Source of the DNA: Pelodera strongyloides
Taxonomy: Eukaryota; Nematoda; Chromadorea; Rhabditida; Rhabditidae
Length of the DNA: 64,000 nt
Direction: 5' to 3'
Assembly: GCA_036852015.1 (NCBI GenBank)
Contig: JAANDG010000300.1
Location: 1 to 64,000, forward strand
The notes beneath the pieces were generated by a model. The model worked only from the letters and a program-made list of their open reading frames with translations. It did no database searches and was not told the origin of the DNA. The position numbers and the translations under genes are program-made. Position 1 is the stretch's first letter. Every line of letters begins with the position of its first letter. This document shows, piece after piece, positions 25,038 to 39,193 of this stretch.

Positions 25038-28000
25038 TGGATGGGTCTCTACTGGAGATGGTCGGCGTATGGACAGACGGGCAGATTGACGCGGATTATT
25101 TTCATCTTTACGGACGTCATCAGTGTGGTAAGTGAAATTATAATTACAAATCAGTCCTGAACGGGATCAATATTAGTTTGAATGTTCTTCGTCAAATACA
25201 GTGTTGTGCAAGGATTATTCATTACGTCTCAATGGTTATGCAATCGTTTTTGTTCTTCTTGCAAACGTACAGTGTGACATCAATACCTGATTTATTGATG
25301 AACAGATCACTATTCTATTGTTCGGCTTCTTCTTCTCCCTCTCCCTCTCGCTCTCTATTTATCCCTCCTAGACCATCCCTCTCTAGCCCTAGACTACCCT
25401 CTCCATCTCTCTCCTTCTATCGATCTCTGCTCTCAATCGTTTACCCGGGGCAGGGAAGTGAAAGTGTCTAGAACGAAAGGTTTCACCCATCAACTGTGGT
25501 GGATGTCAATAGAAAATCTGCCGATGTCTTCTTCCTTCCAAACCATATGCTTCGTTAACTTATCCACAATCCCCACTGGTACAGGAAGAAGACATCTATT
25601 AAAAATTATTCAGAAAATGTAAATAAATATATTGCTTGAAGCTATTCTTAGCTCAACAAAAAACAACGATAATATCGGATTTGTTCCAATCAGTTTATCA
25701 ATCATTCTTCATCAGTTAAAATAAGAAACCAAGTTCGGGCCTCCATCCGTTTTAGTATACATACGCGAAGTGCCGATATCGTTCCGCAGTTTTGATGATT
25801 ATCGCTAGTACACATGTTATTTGTTCGGCGAAAGAAGTCCTAGTGTAAACAAGAGCGATATACATCTCGAAAACAACACACAGAGAAGTTCGGGAGCCTA
25901 AGAAACGCTGTATAATAAAAAAGTGTGAAATTATGCGCACTTTCCGCGTTTGGTACGGCGTGGCTCAATGGCAAAGTTCCCGTTCTAACTATACGACTCA
26001 GGTTCGGCTCCCGACCAGTACTATCATCTGGCAAACATGCCATGTTGAAGGGGGTGCAGTTAAGGCGCTCCCATTGCTTAGCCTTAGGACGGACGTTTCG
26101 CTCTGTATTCTCTGTATTCTGTCTTTCCTACATAAGACAATGGTCGCTTCCCTGCCTTCTACCCTCTACTTCTCTCTACGGGACACATCGACCAGTTACA
26201 CCGTCCTGTATTAGTGAAACAATAAAGATACCCGAATTTAGAGAGAAACTGATACGTGAACATTGTTTTAAAAATGATCAAGAGAATGACAGGCTGACTG
26301 ATTTTATGCAAATACGCGGTATACGGTGTAGTTTATTCGATGTTTTAGTTGTTTTCGATTGCCTGCCTGGCGTACGGTGCATGGTTGGTCGATCAACGCT
26401 CACAATATGCTGAACTACTGGCACCATCGGTAAACATTTGCTTCGTTGAAAACAACAAGTGTAAATTTTGCATAACATCTGGTTTTTAGTGGCAAGGGGG
26501 GGGGTTAAGCCTTCTTGAAAGAGCAAATAACATCCTGTGTAGAAAGCTTGTGTGATTAGTTCAATCGAATTTCTCTAGTTTTTTTAGTCTAATTTTTTAG
26601 TTTCTCAAGCGCATGTAGAGTATTCGGCTTCACCTCTCATGTTTGGTATGCTCATTTGAGTGTCGTGTAATTGTAAATTCTTAGTTTAATTATTTAAAGA
26701 GATACAACAACATTTAATTTCTAGTTGTACGTCGACGTCGGGAGAATCATGATTGTCGTGTCTATATTGTGCATAATCAACTGCGTCATTGCCGTTTACG
26801 GAGTGCTGCATGAAATGCGATGTTGCATATACTCGGTTGGTGAAGAATCTTATGAAATGATGACAGATAATGCAGTGGAGCTAACATGGATCCCTTTACA
26901 CATTTCGATTCGGTCTTGTGTCTTAGAAGTGTTACCTTTGTTGATTTTGTATCCAATCAGTGTAATTGCTTATACTAAGTTCTCAATAAAACCGTAAAAT
27001 ATTGCAGTACACCGTCACGAGCGTCGTTATTTTCGTGATGCTCTTCATTGGTGGCATAATGGGATTGGTGTTTTGCAGTCAGGTGTGTCGTTTTCCACAG
27101 TGTTTCACCAATACAGGAAAAGACTTCTGGTTGTAACCTCTGCATTGCCAAACGATTCGCCATTTTAGAAGCTTGCAGTCGTTAGTGTGATAGTTAATGA
27201 TAATATTATTTTTTAAGTGAATTTGTATAATTGATTATTTCATTTCCCTTGTAGATCGGTATCAGCAGGCTTATGTGACGCAACAACTTTTTTTTCTTCT
27301 ATATGTTTTGCACTTGACTTCTACGTTCGCCGAGGACGATAAAAATGTCTCATACCTCGTCTTTCTCATCCCTGTCTCCTCTCTGTGATACTCTTGTCTT
27401 CTCTCTGCTCTCCTCTGGCCCCATGCATACCTCTGCTCAGATCTCATTGCCTCGGTTTCTCTGTTTCTCCCTTGTTTCTCATATATTTAAATATTTAAAT
27501 ATTTATTGACACATTAAAATGTGTGCATCAATATGATGAAAGATATTCAGCGACAATTGAATGGCCGTAGTTTTAATTATCTTATAAAACTAATGTGAGT
27601 ATTCATACATTACCTAAAAAAAATCACAGCGAAGATAACAACAATAATTGCAACACATCGGGCATTCCTACAAATAGTGCTAAGTACATCAAAAGTACAT
27701 ATATATGTATGGTAAAAATACAATTGTTGTCGGGTCTAAATGTTTTTATTCAGCTTAAAGAGCAGATTCCACTCGATTTGAAGATGTCGACTTCACTTAG
27801 AGAACTGTATGGGGCACCGGAGATGGAGAAAGTGAGACATGCATGGGATGAACTACAGACTAATGTAAGTCAACCTTACTTTAGTACTTTACCGAACAGG
27901 CGCTTATTTTAGGCACTAATTTTGAAATATACAAACGGTGACTTTAGTTTCGTTGTTGCGGCGTTAATGGTACTCAAAACTACACAATGTGGAGGACGTC

Positions 28001-28704
28001 CAAATGGTACATGCACCAGAGGACGGAAGGGACCCCAGTGCCCTCTTCTTGGTAAACAAATACGTAGCCTAGAACATATACAGAAGTTCAATTACTGATC
28101 TCAACGCAAAGTTAACAATGTCAACAGTTATCTTTACTACGCGGGCTTTAATGACAGCAAACACAAAGTGTCGCTTAAGAGGCATGAATAATCAGCCCAA
28201 GTAAGATCAACTATTTTTTTGAGGAAACCCCTACTAGTAATAATGTCTTCAATTCTGTTCGTAATATTTGCTATATGGTTTAACTGTGAGTTTGAAACCT
28301 CTATACTTGCAGTTGTGCACCCGACCAGTACGAAAATTGTGTTTTGGAAGCCATGGGACGACAACCATTTAAATACCTCTACACGGATACTTGCTACGAA
28401 CCGCTCAAATCCGACTTACTAAATGTTGTAAATGTGGCTGCTTGCTTGCTTATCACAAGCAGCGGTCTGCAGGTAATATTAATTTATCATTACGAAACCA
28501 GACATCTCACTGGTATAAAATATCAAAACAACTAAAACAAATTGGGACGAGATTGAAACTGAATAACACCGAACGCGGAAAGTGCCTTGAGATCATATTC
28601 ACGACAGTGTACGATTTGTCCCGTATACCTTCTACATATCACTTCATTTGCAGGCGATTCCGGCACTCGCGGCTCTCTTCTACGCGCAACTTATTCGAAA
28701 ATAG
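25038..28704 (+). CDS. Tetraspanin
   Basis: Four-pass membrane organiser of plasma-membrane microdomains. Secure exons, all phase-consistent: 26725-26835 (TM2, VGRIMIVVSILCIINC, then HEMRCC), 27008-27082 (TM3), 27754-27864 (start of the large extracellular loop, ending AWDELQTN), 27948-28051 (FRCCGVNG, the diagnostic CCG motif), 28313-28472 (completes a second Cys pair, PSSCCAP, then further loop cysteines and the start of TM4) and 28654-28704 (LFYAQLIRK, stop). The first listed exon, 25038-25127, is uncertain: one frame (phase 0) joins 26725 directly, whereas another frame reads VGVWTDGQIDADYFHLYG, which looks like the TM1-loop junction but would need an extra exon. The start codon and TM1 were not located. 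The intron before 26725 holds a SINE. Confidence 0.8.
25320..25400. repeat. CT-rich low-complexity tract
   Basis: Imperfect TCTCCCTCTC-type pyrimidine tract inside the tetraspanin intron. Confidence 0.6.
25945..26235 (+). mobile_element. tRNA-derived SINE
   Basis: A tRNA-like head carries an A-box-like TGGCTCAATGG (25961-25971) and, 30 bases later, a B-box-like GGTTCGGCTCC (26001-26011), close to the pol III consensus GGTTCRANTCC. Flanking GGTAC and CCAGTAC can form part of an acceptor stem. About 200 bp of unrelated body follows, ending in an A-rich tail (AAACAATAAAGATA). It lacks a proper anticodon arm, so it is a SINE rather than a tRNA gene. Confidence 0.5.
27515..27606 (+). repeat. Dispersed repeat, copy 1
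   Basis: About 90 bp here resembles 53101-53192 (shared AAAATGTG, CAATAT, GATATTCAG, ACAATTGAATGGCC and GTGAGTAT blocks). It sits in a tetraspanin intron. Confidence 0.5.
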
Positions 28705-29816
28705 GCGTCTGTCGCTTTTTATATTCCTATTAACTTCTCTCTCCAGTCTTTAAATTTTCTGTACAGTTAGTTATTGCCCGACTGCTGGATAAATACGTAT
28801 TTTGAAGTAGAGGTTTTTTCAAATATTGTTTCCATCCAGCAATTGGCGCATTTTATGACGTTTTCAGAGCTTTAGTAGCACAATAGGACGGGTGCATATG
28901 TATGTAATGGTTCTCTTTTTTCACGTTCTGTTTCGACGTTGTTTCTTATGTTCCCGAGGGCTGACAGTGATTACTAAAGTAGTATTTGAGATTAGTCATT
29001 CTATAAATTCTAAATCATTCTGATAATATATTGATTCCGATCATTTTCTCAAAGTCCATTGTGAGTGTGGCTCTGAGCGGTCTAACCATAAGCTTTTTTC
29101 TCCAAAACCGGAATCTCAAATCTCATGCTCCATGAGAATATTAGCTCAAATGAGTAATAAGTCATACAGTAGCTTTATGTTCGCGACTTTCATTTATTTG
29201 TTCTATTTACCAATTCAGAATATAGTCACAAATGAAGAACCACATTTGAAAATTAACGGACTCACTCTAAATTTGTCCCCATTTCGGTAAAATCCGAAAG
29301 GAATGAGTTGGATGAGTTGTAACGATCTATAAATTATGGTGTTTCACCTTTGTTCGCCATTTAGATAACTAACAATGAGAGTATTGTGTTTCAAGACACG
29401 TGTTTACCGTATAAAAACGTGGTGCTTAGATGACAGACCTTTAGCGAGTGTAATGCCAAACATCACTTTCTGCCAAACAGCACGATCAGTATACATACTC
29501 AGTCTGAGCTGACGGTGAACTCGTAGCCCTGGAACGCAACTCTCTTCGCCAAGTTTATTAAGCAAAATAAAAAAGGAATAACCACATCGTTTGTTTATAC
29601 ATCATTGCAACGAAAAAAATCTGGATATCTTTCCTTCGTATATTTTGTATTTTCAGTGTGTCATAATTTTACCGCAAATAGGTTCAGTCGAATTTGTGTT
29701 TCATTTTGCGATTGAGTTTTTACGGTATCAGTACTTAGAAATTTGTAATGCTCACACTCGCTTGTATGTATATACCTGTCAATTAACCTGAATAATGCAG
29801 CTTTGCATTTTGGTCG
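28705..29816. other. Intergenic between convergent genes
   Basis: Separates the 3' ends of the tetraspanin (plus) and the RING gene (minus). No exon or repeat identified. Confidence 0.5.
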
Positions 29817-32800
29817 TCATATGAGCTTCTGCATTTTCTTTCCATGACCCGTTTGCAATCGTGGGAGAGTAACATAGTGTCCCAACCAACTTTCAAATAC
29901 ACTGTTTTCTAAGACTGTAGATGCCATACAGTCATTCATTTCAACTAGTTGTCCATAACTAGGAGATGCACTAAACAGAAACATTTTGAACCATGCTATA
30001 TTGGAATTCCACTCTTTCGCCCAGTGCCGGCGACCATTTTTGAGCATTGAGGACACTAGTACCCGCGGGAAATCTGGGATCTCTCTGCGTCGTGTTGCTG
30101 CTAGCAGCCCAATTAAGATTCAAGCTTAGGGAGTAAAGGCTCATTTTCGTGTACATTCGCAATCAGTCATTCGTCGAGATTAAGCAATGGTGAGCTTTGG
30201 TATCCTTTTTGTTCCGACAGTCTTGAATAAACATTTTTTCTTATATGCCTTGTTTTTTTTTGTTGTTGAGAAAAGATGCATAGCAATTGTCTTTGTGGTA
30301 TATAGCCTAAAACTTTTGGTTGTGGTTCGAAAAACACGTCAACAACGTATCAATTCACTGAAAGAAGTTGAGCCATCTCAAAGAGAAGCTTATCCTCTTT
30401 CATCATATAATCGACATATTAGGATGCACTTGATTTGCTTTTGCATTTTCAAAAAGCGAAAAACAATTTGGACAAACTTCGAACGGAAGTGAAAAAAAAC
30501 CACGCCGACTGCAAAATCATATATTATTACCCATAAAATAAAAAAGTATTTCATAGTCCGAGAAACGACACAAACACGATTTATGGAAAGGACCAACTCA
30601 AAATTAAGAGAACTGATATTGCGAGTCAGCTCATTGGATTTAGCTCATTTCATGGGAAAATACCACGCAAAATTACACACGGCATTAAAATGTATACGAC
30701 TTCGCGTTTCGATATTTGAAAAGTAAGTTAGGGAAGTTATCTATCACGAGAGAACAATCACAATACATTACTGTTTTAAATAAAGAGCCGTTCCGTGAGA
30801 CGGCAATCAACATTAGCAACACAATTTTAGGAAATTATCTAAACATGCACAACAAAACTATGACAATGATGAGATTCAAACGCGTCTGAAACAATATACA
30901 AACCGGCAGATCAGCAACTCAAAGGTGAACTAACACTTTCTCCACACAACAAATCAACAACAAAGGAACTGCTGTCGTGCTAGAAGCCTGAAAATTACGC
31001 AAATTTGGTAGTGTCTCTTGTGAGGATAAAGTTCATTTTAAATATTAAACCTGTTGCTACAAAAGAAAATACATGATGTGACGCAACACTCTTAACAATT
31101 TTCAAAGTATCAACTTTTTTTTTTCTTTGCGAATGAAAGATGAAAATGCGAAATGGTAATCCCTGACCTTCAAATGACTTCCTATATGTATGAAGATGAT
31201 TTGATCTCGCACGTATGCAATTAAAGATAACAAATGTAAAACTAACCCCGAGGTCTTTTGAAGAGTGCTCCACTAACCAACGGCGAACTGGGAATCCGCT
31301 TTCCTATCGATGTCTTTGACTCGGGTATTTCGCTCGCCGCCCTCAGACAACCAGGAGAACCTCTCCTGCTTCGTCGTCCATCTGTACAAATCATTGACTA
31401 TGCGTGCGTTACAATTTGTCCTATTCAATGTAAGTGTTAAAAATACAATGTTCTATATAAATGAGGAACCATGCGTACGTACAATGATATGAGAAGATAG
31501 GGTACGAGATTAGCTGAAGGAAATTATACACATAACGAGAGAGAGAGAGAGAACTAGAGAGAGAGAAATAGAGAGAGAGGGAAATAGAGGGAGAGATAGA
31601 GAGAGAGAGAGCGATGGGGGGAGCGTAAAGTTAACAAAGGTAGAATGCGCCAGTTGTAGGGGGACGGCATGGACGGCAGTGCGGTAACTTACCATCTACC
31701 GGACTTGGGCTGAAGCGTCCTGGATATACGGTAGTTCGTCGACGGACAGGTTGAACTCGGGTAGGCATAGTAGCTTCGGGAGTAAACGATAATCTCGCCC
31801 GTAGTATGCGTCGTCCCGAAGCGATAGTCGACGGGCAAGGCGAATCGTCAGGGGAAGAATTTTCTTGTTTCACTAAACATGTGAATAATTCTCCTTCGTC
31901 GGATATAATCACTTCGTAGGATACAAATTCTATACGATTTCTTAGGTTCTTTCTGTTAATTGACATTGTTACCAAACATTGTTTTGCTTTCATTTTAGCT
32001 ATGACATTATATCATGTGTTTATGCTGTAATGTTTGTCTTTCGCCGACGTAGATTCTATATGTGAACCGGAACTCGTACCATGTGTTGTGTAATATCGCC
32101 ATCAATCAGCTGCATATTTCCATAGCATATGATTTTAGGCCCCGCCTACTTCGATTAGTTCTTAAACCACATTTGAGTTTGATAAGGGGTTTTCACTTCG
32201 ATTCCATTCAGCGATGATTTCTCCTTTCGTTTGATTCTTCTTTTCGACTGTTTAGTAAAGATGATTCTTATGCCTTTACTATTTCTTCAAATGGTGCGCC
32301 GTCCGGGAAAAAATCATTTTAAAACGTCATCCGGTTGAAGTAAGGTATGCTTGACGAATGTTGTCAACATTGATTTATATGGGGAACACATAAATACATC
32401 CGATTGAAAACCTTTGAAGCAAAAAAGAAAGGAAATGCCTGTTTAAATACCTTCTCTGCACACGGCCTCAGTTCCTTCTTTCATGGATGTTTGTGAGTCT
32501 TCTAGGTCTTCTTCCCGAAACACTTCGATTATCGGAACCGGCTCTTCTTTCACTTGTACCTAAATAGACCAAAAAAAACATCAGCACCAGAACTACTAGT
32601 CATGAGCTATACAATATACAAATGAAGAAATCCTATCCTTTCACCCGCTCTTAAACGCATTTGCTTACGGTAGCTCGAAGTGGATATTTTGTTTTCCTTA
32701 TTATCGCCCAATGAACCATATTATTATCAGTAGTCGCGTGTCCCGTTGCGTCCAAATATTATGTTCAGACATCAGTCAGGAGCAGGTTTAGGGAGAAACC

Positions 32801-35800
32801 CACAACATACCAGAACGTCGTCGGTTTGTTCCTCCTCCAGTTCTTGCTTTACAATGATAGTACTGTTGCCGTATTCTTTCTGCAAAAATAGTATTATCAT
32901 TATTGTAGGTTTTAGAAAACCGGCGTGTGCTACATTTTGGTTGTGCGAAATAATATTGTGTTATTCATCCGACTGGATTGTAAGTTATGATATAGAGCGT
33001 GTAAATAAGATGTACAAGATAGATTATTGAAAAAAACCTTAGGAGTCCGCGCGCTAGACGGATTTCGCCGTTGCTGGCTTCCTTTATTTTTCTTCTTTGG
33101 TGGAGTACGGGGTGCTTTGAAGGGAGGTTGAGCCTCTTTATCTAGCGTTGCACAAACTTTTCGTTTATTTTGTCCACTAACACTTGCCCATACTGCATGT
33201 GCGTTTTCCACTCTGGCTCTTGCGGGAATCTGGGCGCTGAGTATCTAAACATTGTTTTTCTACATCAAGTTGAAGGATAGTAAAGACCTACAATTCACCA
33301 ACGGACCATATATTTCTCGTGCACAGTATGTGATTTTATGTAAAGCAAGTGATTCTTTCTAATTGTTCGTAATACTCATCTCACTCATTGTCAAAGCTCA
33401 TATTTATACAAAGAAGCCAACCTTTCTCGCGTTGACTCGAGCCTTTTTCAATCGGATCCCCTTCTGTTTCATAACTGGTTTTTCCTCAGCCCTGATTCTG
33501 TCGAATATCTTCTTTGGTAGGGAAGGAATCTTGAAGGGGCTCATTTCCACTGGAGTGAACTTGACAACAACAGCGTCCGAGGCGGAAGGCTCAGCCTTCT
33601 AAACAAATGACATGCTGAATGTTTCTTTTTGCAACTGCATTGTACATATATATATAGGTACCCATATTGAAAATATAGACAAACTACCATTACCACTTCG
33701 TGTTCGTTTATCGCCTCGTCGTCATTCTCGTCCAACATATCGATTACCATCCTTTGAATACTTGCATATATGTTTGTGTCGTACAATACCCTGCAGTCGT
33801 CTGTCCCACTGGGCACATAGAGAAAGGTCTCATCAGGGGACTGAAGACAAAACAATTATTAACACAGTTCTTATATATCAATAATAGAACAAGTTTTTTT
33901 TCAACTAGTTCTATAATGACAATTCTATGTTTATATCCATTGTAAAGGAAATATTGCATTCGTAAAGCATGATGGTTGTAAAATTCAATATTGTCCACAC
34001 ACCGTTTCTTTTACTTCTTCCACATGTGCTGTTTTGACGGGCGATTCAGTTTTGACAAGGGATGATTTCGATGCAGTTATCGGCAATGTAAGATCAATTG
34101 CAGATCCATTTAACGGATGTTCACTTTTTACAGGTGTCCCGCCACATCCATACTCCTTATTGGAACTGACGGTCCTTGTCAGGCCACTTTCTCCACTACC
34201 GTCCTGAGATGTCGTCCGATGAATCTCGATTAACTGGTACACAAGACGCAGAGGTTTAGCTTTATTGTTCAAGTGTAGGTCGCTGATCTGAAAACAGTAA
34301 TAATAATAATAATAATAAAGTTATGTTAATAAGTGGTACACCTGCCGGAGGATTTCGCACTTCTGATACATTAAGGTACCGGGGACAGTTCAGAGACAAG
34401 GTACTATTTGTTGTATGTATTAGATGTAAAAATCACTGAAAAATGTTATCATAATAATAAGTTATAATCTTGCGATCCCTGGTCGATTTGTCCCTTTTAT
34501 CTCAAGCCTTTGACTCCACAAAAAGGGTGTCTTTTCTAAATAGCAGTCTATTGTGTTCCTATAATTGACAGATGTCAGGGTGCCCGACTATTTAATAATA
34601 AGCCCTACCTGTTCCACGGTTACATTGTCCATCAGCGCCTTATTGGGATATTTTGTGCATATGACTTGCACTTTATCTTTGGCATCAATGTTCATCGCGA
34701 TTGCGTGTCGAATTTTCGGCTTAAATGTGAAAATAATTTCTCGTATTATAATATCGATTTCTTGCGTACATCACGACGCTAGTAAACCCTGCGTATCAAT
34801 TTCGATAATCACATTTTTTCGTGGTGTGCGCATACTACTCACATAAGTCTTTTCGCCCAAATGCCGGCGCTTCTTTTTTCAGTATATGTAGTAGCTTATC
34901 ATATAACACTATTGAACATCATGTGCAGACTTACGGGAGGTCCTGGAGGAGTCTGCTCCCTTTTGAGGACCACGAGTGACATAGCACTAACATCGCAGGA
35001 AGCTGGGAGCAATCGAACGTTGATCTCAAAGATAAATATTATTACATTGCACATTCATACAGACCTTCAGATATGCTCGGCATAAATTTATCACTTTTCA
35101 TTAAACATTTCTGAGGCCTGCTTCACCAAAATTTCTGTCGAAAGCGCGCGGTGCATACGGTTTCACCGAACATTTCCATCTGCGGAACATGGCATAAGCA
35201 AAAACTTTGGTACTGTATCACGCTTAAATAAAGGTGCACGCTCTCGGAGGGTAAAATATTTATCTAATTGTATATTATTTACTGTTTAAAACAAATATTT
35301 CTATATTCAAACGTCAATATTAAAAAAGTGACTCACGAAAGAAGAGAGCTCTGTTGGTGTCAGAAAATTTTTGCACAATGAGCACAGCCGCTCAAAAACA
35401 ACTCGGCGGAGTGAATTAACTAAAATTATTTTATAAATTTCTAAAAAGAGGAGGTGCACCATGAACTCATCCTCGATTTATACTCTCCATTCGATAGATC
35501 TTGGTTTAGTCGTACAGTATGCTTAAGCGAAAACTCTTCAGGTAGAATACGGTCAACAACCGGAAAAACAAAACAAGAAAACGAATATAATCTCACCCGT
35601 GGAGTCTTCCGGCGCGTACATGTAAATTTGGCCCATTCTATTGAGGAGATCTTTGGTAACATAGTGAGAAAGAACTGATAGATCCGGCACTAACTGAACT
35701 GGTTTAACGTAATTCCGCAAGTGTGTTGGACGGGCTATTGGTGTCTGAAATTAATGGAATCAGTACGGTATGTTATTGGTATCATGAGCAATTACTTAAC

Positions 35801-38482
35801 CACTCATCTAGTGTTTGGGACGACGGGCGGATAATATTAATTAGCCGACTATTAAATACTCACTTGATAATCTTGCAATGGAGTAGACGCTCTAGAATCG
35901 GGTTCCGGCTTCACATCGGCAGAAGTGAGAAAAGAAGATAGATCGTATTCCTCAGCCTCGGTCTGAAATATATACTCCCCATCACCGACACAATGTGAAA
36001 ACAACACGTTAAGAATTTTAAACTGCATTTGCCCTAACAACGACAAATATTTACGGCTAGTCCTTTTTTAACTCTGAAGCTTTCTCCATGATATTTACTA
36101 GTGAAAACATTCGCCTCACGAAATGATTTCAATAAGAAGTTTATCAATAATGGAGAACGTGGAATAGAGGAATATTCAAAAATGCAGAGTAATAATAATT
36201 ATGATGAGAGCAAAAAGGGAAGGTGACTTTCATTAATAAGGAGATACACACAGAAGGTAGACATAGAAAAAAGACATACAGTATCAATTTCCTTCTCTGC
36301 GGCGGAGTATTTATGTGTAGGCTTCGATGTTTTGAGCCTTCTTAAGCCTAACGCCGTTCTACCGCTCGGATTACCTTCGCGAACCTGCCTTTGAAGGGCG
36401 AATATCGAGGTTACGGGTTGCTGTAAATGAGTTTAAGGAATGTAACGTTGTAAATTGATCATGCAACACAATTGACGAAGATCCAGCAGCTGTTATATAG
36501 TGCAGCTACGCAAGTGCCGATAAATTTCATTCACACCCTACAACAGGAAGAAATTCAACGTATGGCCAGCTCACCGTTGCATGATTTTCCCGAGTAATAT
36601 GAAACTTGTTCCGAAATTCGGGGTCATCAACAATGTGATCCGAAATACAAGCTGTCGTTGAAGTCTGAATTTGCTAAATTGCAAACATATTTTCATCAAG
36701 TAATTGCAACTATTTTATAAAGTAAGGCGGCCGATACTTGAACACCATTAACAAATTGATGACAATAAATCGATTCCACAAACAAACGAAATACGACAAT
36801 GCAGTCATAATCAATCTATTCTAAAAGTGTTTCTGATCGTAAATGGTAAAAACCAACTTCCTTGTAGACTCCTAGGTCGGGAGGAGGCTCACAGCCCATG
36901 GGATCTAGTACTACTGGATGATGCTTTCCTGCTGAAAACAGAAGTCTAATTTAGAGTCGGGTACGGTAGCCAGTGGATATCGCGCATTGCAATCTTTATA
37001 CTATGTGTTAATAAAAAGACTAAAAATATCCATCCGTAAATTGACACGCGTGAAAAAGTTTTTCTGAATTGCTTGTGCAAATATAGGCTGTCAGAAACAA
37101 TACTGTACTCGAAAGCCGCAGCGGATTTCAGCTCGCAAAACGTGTTTTCGAGCAGAAAATTGGTACTATGTACTGGCTGTGGCTCATCAAGTGGTTTCTA
37201 TGAAGAAAAGTTACTGAAATACTGTACACTCTGTATTTTTTTCAGTGAATATATAGAAAAATCCTCGCCTCTCCTTCGTCTGTCCAACTCCTTTTGCAGA
37301 TCTTGATCCGAGTGTAATTTCATCTACAAAATGCACAAACCTCATAAGTGGTACCTCTCTCTCTCTTTCACTGACACAAACCCCAAATCTTATCATATAA
37401 AGGTGGGATATATAAAAATATTGAAGTTTTCAGAAAGAGTTGGCAGATCTGTGTGGCAAGAGTTACGAAAAATAGTCACTTCTTCGATGGCATGTTCCAT
37501 TCGTAAATCCTCAACATAGGGACATTCCGCGCTTTTCTTATTGGCCACATTTTGCTTCTGGCATTGTGGATTTGGACAGCGTGTAATACCAAATCGCAGA
37601 TGGTGGTCTATGCAACCAATACAGAAACGACATAGACAAGCCTGTAAGACAAATCATTAAAGCGAATTAGCGGTCGGTCTCAACAAAAAAATACAAAAAG
37701 AGGAGGAGTAAACAACCGTGCGTTGACCACCGTTTTCAAACCGTGTCTTTTTGGACTTTTACTAGCCAAGTTCAAAATATTTTGTCAACATTTCGTCATT
37801 TGGATGCTGCGGAGTGCGTGATAATTTGAAAAGGCCATCCCTCGATTTTTCCAGGGCCGTGCTAGTATTAAAATCGGCAAATCGCCTGAAGCGAATTTTC
37901 CCATACAAAATCGCAAAATATGGTTGTTTGAGAACATTTTTGTGCAAGATGCACTTATTTGTTTGTGTTTTTATGTTTATTTTCGTTTGTAACTTTTTTC
38001 AAACTATTTTTGGTGAAAAAACCCCAAACCGGGTGGTATTTCGCTTTAAGAATGAACGAAAACACCGGAAAGAATTTCAGGGACATTTGTTCTATAACCA
38101 GCAAAACCCGCTCCCCGACGAGATACCACCGTAATTACACCCTATTCTGCTCGAAATATCATTTCTTTATATATGATGACCAAGTCTATGAAATTCATGA
38201 TTGCTTTTATGGTGCAAAGAGGAATAATAATTAATGCGGACTTCACAATTATCCCCCTGAAACCCTCCTCATTCATCGCAGGAAAAAACAGCATACATCT
38301 TCATCGGGCAAAGCACTTTAACCAAAGACTGCCGTCAAGGAATTTTCAACAATAATCAATACAAAATAATGGCATATTACCTTTAGCATGACAGGTTTAC
38401 GCAGTATTCTTGTGCAAATGCGGCATGTAAACACCTGGCATATAACTGCATTGCCGGGACGAAGTGCACGCACGGCAGTCAT
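29817..38482 (-). CDS. Large RING-type zinc-finger protein with many sumoylation motifs
   Basis: Twenty-one exons join in phase to about 933 residues: 38381-38482, 37480-37641, 37215-37323, 36858-36931, 36575-36664, 36280-36420, 35864-35962, 35597-35744, 35484-35535, 35127-35179, 34935-35002, 34609-34719, 34003-34287, 33694-33840, 33422-33598, 33038-33244, 32811-32879, 32451-32559, 31693-31872, 31247-31381, 29817-30100. Near the N-terminus CRIC (20-23), CLCRFCIGC (36-44) and CPNPQC (56-61) form a RING-like module with Cys where the usual His stands, suggesting a ubiquitin or SUMO ligase. Six psi-K-x-E motifs are spread along the rest (VKPE, VKSE, VKTE, VKQE, VKEE, VKQE), with basic PPKKKNKG and acidic MLDENDDEA segments, implying a nuclear SUMO-linked scaffold; that is inference. 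The start is the first ATG of the 38381 exon. The donor at 37214, the acceptor before 35535 and the last exon's acceptor are the least certain. I do not recognise the family. Confidence 0.68.
31537..31612. repeat. (GA)n microsatellite
   Basis: GAGA-rich run with interruptions, in an intron of the RING gene. Confidence 0.85.
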
Positions 38483-39193
38483 TTGGGTGAGAAAGGGAAC
38501 CTGTAGTGAATTAGTTTATCACAAAGCCACAAATAAGAATAAGTATACAAAGAGTCCTACATTTAAACGTATGGGGTCACTGAAATCGCCCTTTTAATTT
38601 TTTTTACTTTTTTTTGCCATTGATAATAGCACAAAGTGAAGAAGTCACTTTGAATTAAAAACCCATAAAATAATATGGTTCACATTTACAATAAACGACA
38701 AAAAATCAGCAGATCGAGGCCCCCCACTGGAAGGAGTATGAGCACAATGAGTATCATGTTTCGGCACCTCACATTTATAAAACATCTGCCGTACCGTAGA
38801 AGACGGAAAATAGCCTTTTAAGGTAAGTAAATAACAGACCGAAAAGTTATTATGTTAGAGACAGAGCGTGATAAAGAGGCACTGCATTCTCAAATACTAT
38901 CACAGTGTGAGCACAATCCTTCCACAGGGAGCCTCGAGCAACAAGGAATTATCGCCCAAGGCAAACGGTACAATATGCGTAAGTTAAGTATGTAAGAGAA
39001 CAGGAATTATGTTTTAAATGGTTGATTTCAGCCACTTTTAGTTGACGGTCAAATAAAAGGTGCATTGTAATTGCATTCAACTAATTAGATGTAAAATTAT
39101 ACCACTAAGCTAGTTCGGCCAGGCTTGGGCATCACATGCTTTAAAAAGTTGTAAAATTTTCTAATTCAAGTTCTCACTTTCTTCTCTCCAGTT
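38483..39193. other. Upstream region of the RING gene
   Basis: No exon seen. It includes a TTTAAACGTATGGGGTCACT sequence (about 38562-38581) resembling one end of the TTAA MITE family. The RING exon is open upstream of the chosen ATG, so an upstream coding exon remains possible. Confidence 0.4.

Noticed and set aside
30187..30492. Membrane-like 101-codon plus ORF
   Set aside because: Inside the last intron of the RING gene on the opposite strand; hydrophobicity fits T-rich intron sequence.
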